This document shows positions 23,801 through 35,800 of a stretch of 64,000 nt of DNA, one piece after another. Below the pieces are notes generated by a model. The model did not search any database, was not told where the DNA came from, and saw only the letters and a list, made by a program, of their open reading frames with translations. The translations under genes were made by a program, and so were the position numbers. Each line of letters begins with the position of its first letter. Within the stretch, counting starts at the first letter, position 1. Source of the DNA: Prostheceraeus crozeri (taxonomy: Eukaryota > Platyhelminthes > Polycladida > Euryleptidae); contig CAJQUW010014772.1 in assembly GCA_907163375.1 (NCBI GenBank), positions 62,001 through 126,000 on the forward strand. The letters run 5' to 3'.

Positions 23801-26800
23801 ATGAAGCTAATTATCAGCCTCAGAATCAGCGGATGATCAACCTCCCAACCCTTTCTATAATCTGCAACAATCTTCCCGAGTTAGCCGACCGCCTAGCCGT
23901 TATTCACAGCAGGAGTGGCGAATACAGTGACTCGATTACGTCATGGATTATCTAATGTCCATGCAACAATCGCTGGCAGAGTCAAAAGAGTTGTCTGAAC
24001 ATTGGTCAATTCTGCATACATGCGCTTGACTTCTATGTACAGAGAAGCCTACATTTTGGCAATATGTTGCTTTCATCATTACACTTAGGCCGCTGTCACA
24101 GGATAAGGAGTCTTCCATCTTCCATTTGGGATTTCCTTTTAATTGCATGTAGAAAGGAATACAACTTATCACACAGGAAAAGTCATCGGACATAAGGCAT
24201 GAAATTATGCGGCTGATGAAGTTCATTTCCTTCATCTATCAGGCATCAGCCACGAGACTGTTCTAAAAATAGAACAGCATGAAGTGACGTCTGAGGGAAG
24301 ATATATGAAGCTGTGATTTGCAAAGAGAAGCAATGCATCATAAATCAACTCTTTGCTCACCATGTCGGACGAGAAAGATGAGGAAGAGAAGAGATTAGAC
24401 AGTAGTCATACCAGCGGTTAATAGTAAAAAAATAGCGATGACTGTGGCTGCGGTCAGTGGAAGATGGACGATGGAAGGCGGAAGACGACAGATGAAAATC
24501 GTCTCATCACGCCTTATGGAAGGTGCCTTATGAAGAATGTGCAAAGAATGTGCAAGGAGGCAATCGACATGGAAGATGGAAGACGCCTTATTCCTTGTGA
24601 CAGCGGCCTTACATGCACGTACAGTACAATGTAAAATATGCAGAGTGTGAAATGTAAATATCCGTCAAAAATCAGCCTAATTTTTATACTGTTTTAGCTG
24701 CTTTTAATTCTAAACAGGAAAAAGTCGGTAAAGTGATTTTTGAGAAGCCAACCGGCAGTTTCGCTGTCTTTGAAGGTGTACACTGTGCACCATAGAGTAG
24801 GGATATATAGGTAGAGTATCGACTCAAAAAAGTGTCTGTATACAGTGAAAATTTTTATATGAAAAGATTCAGTTTCTTGCGGAGATTGCGTTCCCGTGGT
24901 CCAAAAAATCACTTGAGAAGTTTTCAAAAAGTCAAAATTTTGCCAATTTATATACTACCGAGATGACTCCTCTATGTAAGTAGTATGCAACAAGTTGGAT
25001 ATCAAAAGGAATGAATATTTGCAAATAAGCATCCTAACTAAACGGAAATTAAGCTGATTATCAAGGGAATCTAATGAGCAGCATTATAATGGGGTCTTCA
25101 TGAAAAAATCGCGTTATTTTTCGTGTTTTGTTGGCTGAAATTTCATATTTCTTCTAATTCATGAAAGCAATATCAGGTCATCGAGTTGACAATTTAACAA
25201 ATATTACCTCTCCAAGGCTGTCATGACACGAGCAATCTGTAAAATGATATCATTTCCTTCTGTCTCGCTATCATGATCAGTCAATTCCGTTGTATTTTCT
25301 TCAAACTGCATAAATGTGCATATCTCGCATTTTGAAACAATTCCGATTGTATCTTCCTTGAGTTCATTTAATAAAATCGAAAGTGCATACACATTGGGGA
25401 TTTAATAAATGCACAGTTACCACTCTACCTAATATATTTACTCTATGATAAGTCCTTTTGTCAAATTTTCTACTGGTTGCGATAATAAGTCAAAAATTTG
25501 TTTACTTTATTTCTATAATAAAAGCAACAATTAAGTACATGTATGTTGCATTTATTTCATTCATCTATAAAAGGATCAAAACTGTGTATTTCTTTAGGGG
25601 TTTTATTGAAAATTACTCATCACATTTTGGTTTGTTACTTTGACGAAGATTTGGTTTCTCATCTTGTTGGGAACATCAAGAAACATCTCAAGGACCTACG
25701 AGACAACTTCGACGGCAGACTTCAATGTCGCATCCTGGATTGGGACCCCGCTTGAGATGTCGCTCGATGACTTGGATGACGAAAATACACTGAAGGATGA
25801 ATTGATCGAGCTCAAAAATTCTGATATTTTAGAATCGAAGCTCAAAGCCGTGAGCAACTGCGAGTTTTGGGCCAGTTTGCTCGATGCTTTTCCCAATCTG
25901 GCCAAAGAAGCCCTGAAGTTTGTGCTTCCCTTCGTTACAACTTACCTCTGCGAGGCCGGCTTCTCGGCGTTGGTGGTCATAAAGACTAAGTGGCGGGCCC
26001 GCCTGGACGTTGCTTCTGACATGAGGCTCGCTTTGAGCGAGAAGCAGCCTCGCATAAAAATGCTCAGCGACGAAGCCCAGGAGGAATCTTCGCATTGAAA
26101 TTTTTGGAATTTTATGTTATGAACACCTGATGTTTTTTCTTCGTTTTTTCGAATAAGTTCAATAACGACGGCATTGAAGTATTAAATGTGATAATAATTC
26201 AATATGAAGGTGTTTCCTAACTCCTCTGATTTTTTTACTGGGGGTCCCGGAGCCCTCCGGATTTGTCCTGGGGGGTCGCGTAGCGATAAAGGTTGGGAGC
26301 CCCTGACCTAAATGATTCGACTATTTTCACTTCAGATATATTCACTGCATGATCTCATTGGAGACGGGTTAGTCATGTATATGGGAAGACTCGATCTTCG
26401 GATTTACGAATTCGTCAACAGTGCGCTCACAAATTACATATCTCATTGTGTATCTTTACATTATATGCCGAAGGCAGTCAAAACAGGGAAAGGCATTTAT
26501 CCTTGGATGTGGCCACGACCATCTGTTGGTTTGAGCATCGGCGATTGTGTCAAATACAGATTTCTATGTCAAAGTGAGTTTTGACCGCTGTCATGCTCAT
26601 CTTGTTTTTCAATTTTGTCCAAAATTTTGGCCATTGCGGATCAAATTATGTTTTTGAAATTAAAATAAATTAATTGTTGGCCTATTAGCCCTTCTTAAGC
26701 AAGTAAATAAAACGGCTAGGTAGTTCTCCCAAATTTTCGCCGTAGGCTTTATCAAGGGAATTATTTTCTGCTAAAAGATATATCATGCATTAACGATTAT

Positions 26801-29800
26801 ATACAGAATTCAAAATTATCCTATCAAGAAATCCTACAATGCAACATAGAAATGATTCAGAAAGCTCTAATAAAAAAAATTCTACAAGAATGTCCAATAA
26901 AAGTAAATAGATATAGAAAATAGATATAGAAAAGTCTAGCAGAGGGAGATTAAGTCAAAAAAATGGGTACATTCTATCCTTTGCATCCATTTATCAATTT
27001 TTGTGGGTCACAATCTCGTATGTAGAGAGCTTCAGTAGCCTTTCTCAACTTCTTTGCTTTTACGGTCTGCAGGATCTTCCAGGAGAAAGCTGATGTTTCA
27101 TCATTAGTCTGGTGCAGGTCCATGTGCATTTTTACGTGTGATGATTTTTGTTTCGTATGTTCGTAAATTCTTTGTTGCACTGTTCTCGACGTTTCACCAA
27201 TGTATCTTTAATCACATATCAAGCATTTCATTTCATAAATTACATTTTTCTTAACCCTAAAACGGGTGCTTATATTTTTCACTTCATCCGGTTGCTTGTT
27301 AACATTTTGTAAACAGAAATATTCAGCTCGCTTGTTCAAACGGAATGAAAGTTAAGACGAATATATTGATATTTTCATCATCTTTTCCTCAAAATATGGA
27401 TGAAAAAGTGAATGATTGTGCCATTTTCCGCCTCAATAAAATAGATATTGATTTAGTATTTTTGGTTTACAGTTAAGCAATATATATATATCATGCAATT
27501 TTTCAAAAAAATTAAGATTTTTAGGAATTTCACTTTTCAAAATTGCTCGTTTATATGAAACGCAGGTAATCATGATATCATATTTGCCATTTAAATTTAA
27601 AATGTTATGATGAAAATTGAAATAATGATGCTGTATATTGTAGAAAGCATTAAAAAGGCGTAAACACAAAATAGAAGAGTCTACAAGCATTCACTGAATT
27701 ATGTACAAAAAAAGAGTTGACTATTGGTCGATACAGTCGATACATTTGCACAATTTCAAAAGTTGTCGATCAGCTGGACTTACTGCCCTGGAACATGTAT
27801 CACAACGACTGCGGGAATGTTTGCTGCACATGAAACATCAGCGTGGCGCGTTGACTGTACGAGAACTTGGGATTTCCTGTTCTTCTTTGAAGCCTAGCAC
27901 TGTAGCAACCCGTTTAGTGGCCATCGGCAGGTGATTGTTCATTCGATGCCTGTGAACCGCAAAAGGTTTAGCAAGCTGTAATGCACCTTCTTTCAAATAG
28001 TGCTTTCTTCTTTTCGCGTAGCCATCTTTTTTCAAAAGCAGATACCCATTCAAACATGCGATGTCAATCATGTTGAATGCCAACAAAAGTGGCCACCTCA
28101 CAGTCTTTCGACGACATGTGTACTCCTTTATCATTTCGTCCATTAAATCGACGCCTTTCTTTCCAAAGTTGTAGTCACGTATGAGAAGAGGCTTGTTATT
28201 CTCATCACAATTTTTCTCCTGAATGCGATGAGCTCAATAAAATCACATTTTTATTCCTTTTAGGAATGTGTGAAACCATCACAATTTTGTTCTGATGATC
28301 ATGTGCGAAGATCGTCGATGACACAGATCGTTTACTTTTCAATGTACTGGGTATTTCCCGACGATGATTTCTCATTGTCCCCAACAAAGTTAGACCATTT
28401 CCAAGTAAATTGCAGGCCAACAAATGAGACGTAAAAAATTGTCTGCTACTATCTCACGGTTAGTGTTATAATATGGTCTACAAAGATCCATTACAACTTC
28501 ACATCCCAAGTTGCGGTGCACAGTATTTAGTCCGGCAGCCAGAACGAGTTTCTGCAGGGAACGAGGCCGAAAGTTAGACTTTCACAGAATGATATACACC
28601 CTATGCCTACTACGAATCGGCACGTCTGCCGAGTTCCAGTGAGTTCCTCTTCTTGTCAGACAGGATCAAAGAAAAACACATGTAAATCCAATGGGACGCA
28701 GATTGCAGTTTTTGGCTAAAATGAAATTTTGTATGTTTTCATTGATTAAACGAAAAGTATTAAGCCCATTGTCATGATTTTTGACATGGAATGTCTTCAG
28801 GTCATTTCCTAGGATATGCATGTGCGTTTATCATGCATCTCATCGGCAATGCATGTGAGGATGTGGTTGAATGTGGATAAAGTTGCTCAAAATGTTTGTG
28901 TTTGCCGACATTAAGAGGCTCGCCAAATGTAAATGTGTTTAGCTTTGTAGACAGGGGTACATGAACATGAAAGGAAATAACCTGAAGACATTCCATGCCA
29001 AAAATTATGTCTCTAGGCTTAGTACTTTTCGTTTAATCAATGAAAACATACAAAATTTCATTTTAGCCAAAAGCTGCAATCTGCGTCCCATTGGATTTAC
29101 ATGTGTTTTTCTTTGATCCTGTCTGACAAGAAGAGGAACTCACTGGAACTCGGCAGACGTGCCGATTCGTAGTAGGCATAGGGTGTATATCATTCTGTGA
29201 AAGTCTCACTTTCGGCCTCGTTCCCTGCAGAAACTCGCTCTGGCTGCCGGACTAATTGTTCTCGCGACCTGTATACTGTTTGCCGTTCAAAGCAAAACCG
29301 TTGGATGCATCGCATAACCAAAAAATTTTCAATCCATATTTTCGGGGCTTTGAGGGAATGCAAGTTTTCCCCGGAATCCTACCACGGTACCCGAGTAACT
29401 GTTCATCAACCGTGAGCACAGTCTATGGAATGAGGTTAGCACGAAGGTTTTGCCGAAACTGAGTCCACATTTCGCTGATTACCGCCATACGATCATTCGT
29501 TAGTCGCGTCGATCTTGTACGATAATTGTCAAACAGCACGGATAAAAAATTTGAAACGCATGAAAGATAATGTTGCCTTATAAAACGGACGGCCATCAAC
29601 AGTGTCCCAAAGGTCGTCTAAGGACGTGAAATTATCGCGATCAGCTCCTGCTCGTATAATGATGCCGACGCAGGCACACACTTCGTCGAAGGAGAATGTA
29701 TTCATATACCATTTCTTTACTGGTGCTGCTCCTCGAATGTCAGTTGCTTTTTTATTTGTATTGCGCTGAATATTCCGCATCATGGCCTCAGATATGAAAA

Positions 29801-32800
29801 GTTCAAATGATTCGCGCTCAGAAATAGGATGAGCCAAGCTTCTCGATGATTCAGTCACGATGTTGCGCTACCTACGTCGCGATTCAAAAGGCGCTGATGA
29901 GTATGTTATATCAACACATGCATAGATAAATAAGGAAGTCTCAACATACGAACTAAACTTGAGGACGAGGTGATATGACGAACATTTATACTGATCTTAC
30001 ATTGACATATTTTTTGTTAACAGAATGTCAACAGCCATCCGGTTGAAGATCCCTAAGTACATAGCGGCAAGATAAAAGATTTTCAATGGGAAATCAATAT
30101 CAGTTCTCATTGATTTGATGTTGCTATTCATGGACATGAAACGTAAAAGCCACTGAATAATTATTGTAGAAGCTACATTGCCTATAAGTTGAAATGTATA
30201 CATCCACCCGCTTTAGGGTTAAGACATTTTCCGGGATCTTGGGCGTTTCTACATCTTGGGCGAATATTTCAGAGCAGGTTCAGTTACAAATACGAATCGA
30301 ACGTAATCAGAAAGCCCTTGCTCATCTCTTATCCTAATCAGTTTTCTCTTCTCAAGCAGTAAATAATTCCCTTGATAAAGCCTACGGCGAAAATTTAGGA
30401 GAACTACCTAGTTGTTTTATTTATTGGCGGAAGAAGGGCTAATAGGCCAACAATTAATTGATTTTAATTTCAAAAAATGCTCATCTTGGCCATGTTCACT
30501 TCTGTTGTCATTTGCGATTTTAGCACGAGATGAACAGCGGAATGCCAAGACACTTTCTGTTGCAAGAAAACCTGAAGAAGGTGAGGCGCATGTGAATTCA
30601 CAACTTGAGCTAATGGGGAAATGTAATGAGTAAATTTGATATTTCAGCGTGCAATAAATAAATAATCTCAATTGTGCTGTCCTGCAGTAGTCATTGCAGC
30701 ACTAGAAATATTCTGCTGGAATATTTTACATTCCTTTTTGTCTATTTGTTGTGAATACGATTCAAAAGCAAAGATAGGTACCCCTGTGGGAACGCATCTT
30801 GCTAATATCAACAGATTATCTGGCGAGGTAGCGATTTTGTGGATAATTTTTTTAAAGGTTCATTTTCGTGTAAAAACTATCTCCGCATGTGAAAATGGTT
30901 ATCATCTATCCAAAAATATGTGTAAAATTAAAAAACGACAGTTGGCGAAAAAGTTGCTATAATTAGTTGGTAGATATTTGTTTACTAATGCGAGTTGATT
31001 TTTCGCCAACCGGCGAAATCGTGGATATTGTAGCAACTAATTAGTGGTAAGTAGTAATGTTCGTATATTACCTATACATGAAAATATATTGTATACTCAG
31101 TCTGATCTAATAAAAAGGGATCTTTTTTAATTCACGAAGGCTTAAACTAAAAAAGTATTTATCTTCCATAAATGTCGCAGTAAATACTATTAAATTATTC
31201 AAATATTTGTCATTGTTGTAAATTATTGAATGTCAAGAGATGTTATGAAAATTGATATAAGCGGATTCTCTATATGCTTATCATTATCAAAGAATGATAG
31301 TCTGCACTTATGTCTTAGATAAATTAGCCATATATGGGTGATAGTGAGGAGGTGAGGGAGAAAATAGAGCCTCGGGTGTAGAGGCGGATTACTAAAGAAA
31401 ATAAGAGAGAAAGTCAAATGTAAAAGGCGGCATACAGAGCGCGAATTCGCGAATTGTCGCCGGCGAACTTCGCCAGCGAATATGCTAAAAATTATTACTG
31501 AACTATTACTGAATTATAACTGCCAGCTTTTCGCCAGATTCGTTCCCACAGGGAGGATCGCCCGGCCTTGGCTTAACGCTTGCTTCTCTTAATCCTGTGC
31601 ACTGAATTCTCATTTATGAAGAAAATGTTGTCATCATGTAAATGGACATCACCGGGTTGAGCTTTGTTTCTGACCGTATATAGTTCTGCTGAGTATATGT
31701 ATTTTCAGAGACTGCACACGACTCCGAAATGTGAACATAGTGACTGCCAATCAATTACGATTAATATGTCAATCTTAAATCTTTTTAAATCTTTTAATTT
31801 CAATCAAATGCTAATATGTCAATTAATGTCAATCACAACAGCGATTTCATAAAGACGAACGCATAACAAACGCAACAACCGAGAAAGTCCATTAACCGCA
31901 AGTTACAGTAGACAAAGTCAGTATACCGGATGTCCCAAAAAAGTGACGAAAAATAGCTGCTTATAACTTCACCAATTTCCATCCGATTCAGCTGATTCTG
32001 CATACAAATGTGAAATACCATATCAGAGCAACGTTCTGCTATTCATCTATTTTCATTCCTTATGAAGAATTGTTTTATACGAGTAGGTATATGTGAGTTA
32101 CTGTGCACGAATAAATTCTTTCTAGCGGGTTTCTTATAAAATTCAAGATGTGGATGATCTTGGGTATTCAGCGTAACTGAGAAATCAAAAAGACTATTAT
32201 CGTCGTTTATAGGAAGTTTGATTTCAAATTTGATGCATGGATGTTGATCGCTCAAAAATCTTTACAATTGCAATGCCTCTTCTTTGTCCGAGAGGATAGC
32301 AAGACAGTTATCTACATACACTAGGTGACATGTCACGCGTAATTACGGAACACCCCAAACATCCGTGGTTAAAGACATTCTATTCTTATACGCGTGTACA
32401 TGCGCGCTGCACTAAGAGTCAGAAATCATTTAATCTGATGCTGTTAATGTTTATCAATACGCGCGGAAACGAAGTGCATTCTTTGTATTTTTTGCTGACA
32501 TTCTTCTATAGGCCATAATTCCTATTGGGCCCATGAAAAGTGTGGTATTAGTGGGAAACGATTTATTATTGCAATAATTTTAATTAGTAGCCTAAGTAGA
32601 TGTATTACGTCATAAAGTTTTCTTTTATTTAACCTACACTGACTAATTGAAGATCTTTGATTTAATTATGATTGAGTTACACATTGCTCATAGCAAGGCA
32701 ATTGTTTTCATTTTATCCTTCAGAAATATAAACAAACTTGATTAATATTATAGCTGTGCAGTAAGTGGATGGTTCAACATGTTTAGAATGCGAAATCGGA

Positions 32801-35800
32801 ATGAATTTATTTTTGGATGAATGTCGGCTATCGCAGAAAGTTAAGGGTGCGAAGATGTAAAACATACGCAATATATAAAAATTCAATATGCACAAATGCA
32901 ACAAAATACATGTAAGCTTACAGTCGATACAAAATGTATGATTTCTATGTAAAATTCCTATTAATATAGAGATATTTACAAATGCAAAATCTTTGAATTT
33001 GAAATTATCTGCTTCTTATGGATGCATGTTTGAAATTTGAAATTTAAATTTAAAATATGATTTTTTATTATTTTTGTGCTTTTTAGTTCTGCATTTGATC
33101 AGCAATTATGGAAATTTTTCAGAATCATATTGCTTCTATCCGTGCTATCTCGATGAAAGTCACCGAATTGGGTTGTTTCTTCACCCATGCAGAAACTAAA
33201 TACTCAAATGTGCAATCTTAGTGATATTTGAGCTGAACTAAAAGTTTGAATTATTTGACCTTTGACCTCATCTGATCCAGTGATGTAATCTTAAAGAGAT
33301 TAATAATCGTCGTTTTATTAACCACCTTGACCAGATCTTTCGATTAGTGTATGGTTTATTAGTTTTTGTTGTCATTTTCCATTTCAAATAGTGATCTAAT
33401 TGAAATTTGCTAAAAATTGTCGTTATTTGACCTTTGACCTTCAATTCAGCCCATGGATGACCTTAGAAATAAAACTGATGCTGTTTTTCTGAATTCCCTT
33501 TCAATGCCTATTCGGTTGGAGCGAGGGTTAACCGTTCACAATGCAGCAGATTAGTTGACCAAATATATTGATTTTGATTGATTGACTGAGGCATTGAACG
33601 AAAGCATGAAGTCATTCGTACCGAAATTTGATAAATAAATAGTTGAACGGATAGGCACAAATCTCCTTTCAGGTTGTCTCAAAGACTACATGGGTTACAG
33701 CTACAAAGGATTCACATCAGTCACGGCTAGTGGGAAAAAATGTCTTTTTTGGGAGCATGTGCATCAATTCAGCATGGGATTTACGTGGACATCTCAGCCA
33801 GGTAAATCAAATTCTACTTTTGACGTTTATATTGCTCAATTCATTTTGTCTAGGAAGCCTTGCACGATGCATCACCAAGAGATGCAGAATTATCTATTAC
33901 AATGCATAGAAAGAGTTTTCCAAACATTCTCACATTTGTAATAGCATTTTTGCAAAGAAAGTTTACACTAAAGGAAGAGTTGAACTCGAAAGTTTGCATT
34001 TCTTTATCAATGCATTTAGTCCGGCAGCCAGAACGACATTCTGCATGAAACAAGGTCGAAAATGAGACTACTCGTACAATAGATGTCACAATTTTTGACA
34101 AGGAATGTCTTCAGGTCATTTCCTATCATGTTCATGCATGCATGATGAATGAATTCCTATGAAGCTAAGCACATTCAGCTTTGTCAAGCCTCCTAAGGTC
34201 GGCAAACACAAGCGCTTTGAGTAACTTAATCCACATTGAAACACATTCTCGTATACATTGCCAATCAGAAGCATGATAGCAACGCATGTGCATAATAAGG
34301 AATGGCATGAAGACATTCCATTCAAAACTTGTGCATGGCTCTAGACTTTGTATTTTCAACTAAATTAGCAAACACATAGAAAACTCAATTTTTGTCGAAA
34401 ACTGCAATCTGCCTTCCATTGGATTGATAAGGTGTACATCATTCTGTGACAGTCTCATTTTCGGCCTCGTTCCCTGCAGAAACTCGTGCAGCCTGCTGGA
34501 CTAATTTATCATGATATACGCCAAAGATTTGAGATTTGACGCGGCGAAGAACGCCACCCTGATCCGACTTCTTAAACACTTTCAATTCAAAACCGAATAT
34601 CTTGCCTTCATGAGCCAATCCGAACGTGACCCGAGCATGTTGCTGTGAACATAAATGTAGATGTGTGTGAGCCCGACACGAATTCGGGCTAGCGCTCATA
34701 GCTGCTGCACATTTTCTATGTGATGATTGCATATGTTGAGCACACATTGATAAGAAATAATATTTAAAGTCTTAAAAATACCTTACTCTTTCCAACTCTA
34801 AATTATCATCTAATGTGCATCTCTTATGTCTACCTCTAAGTTTATAGCCTTTCATCTTCGTATGTGATATCCTGTGCAGCAAAGGTTTCATCAATACCTC
34901 TGGTATTCCTTCTTCAGTACTCTTTTCTCTATAATATTGTACCATTTTTTAGCTTGCATGCATGTCTATTATTCACATTCTACAATATCAAGGTTAGGCA
35001 TTCACAGACCTATGTAGGCCCAATAATAGTATTTTGATTTGAGGAGGAATTAATCTTCGAGTGAGAAAAATATATATATATATATTAGGGTGGTCCAAAA
35101 AAATATAAGTTTGAAAAGTATACCTCTCACCCCCGCATTTTGTGACCGTTGGTATAGAACTGCTGCATGCAAATTTTCAGTGCGTTTCGATTATTTATTG
35201 TGGTGCCCCAACGGCCCGAATGTTGATCAAACTTGCTCGACTTTTCTAATTTTTGAATTATGTGTTGTGACTGGCTGACAGGAATTCTAGCACGGTTCCA
35301 GAATGTCATGTCTACTACTTTATTTTTCTAATCTCAGAGGGTAGCTGTCATGTCAGTATAATATTGCAAATATCTGATATCACATACTGTAAATACGAGT
35401 ATATTATGAAACTGACATTTGTCAAATTGATTAACTAGTATTAATCTTAGCATTAATATTTATGTATCGTAAGACAGTAATTGATACTTTTATAAAGCAA
35501 GAATTAAATCAATCAGTCAACACTTACCATCCGATGATTTACTTTTTGAAAAGCCAGAGAAAGTGTTTAAATTTAGTCCATTTAATGGAAACAGAACAAA
35601 ACATATAAACAAACTTCGAAAGTATTGAAAAACGCAATTCATAATTTTTGAACACTTAGATAAATTTTGATTAATTGAAACAACATTTCGTAAGTAGCAT
35701 AAAAATACGGAATTTTGTCAATATTGAATAACTTCAAGGCAGTTGGGGCACCAGAAAATTTTGCCCTATCTAGCTGAAAATTTGCATGAGATGCTTGCAT

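Larger units (their letters stand above)
27255..30218 (-). mobile_element. piggyBac element, complete ends
   Basis: Terminal repeats CCCTAAAACGGGTG and CACCCGCTTTAGGG are flanked by TTAA at 27251-27254 and 30219-30222. Length 2964 bp including a later 723-bp insertion. The minus strand holds a piggyBac transposase in several pieces. The target site was inside a Penelope-like coding region, since KNVIYEMKC resumes on the far side. Confidence 0.93.

Noticed and set aside
23731-23955. Asn/Gln-rich frame as an additional receptor exon
   Set aside because: Not bounded by suitable splice sites in the phase required between exons 3 and 4, and composition unlike the ectodomain.
30782-31553. Could the TIR unit be part of the Penelope element?
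   Set aside because: Its ends CCCTGTGGGAACG are unrelated to the Penelope arms and it has no RT or GIY-YIG sequence. It is listed as a separate element without superfamily.
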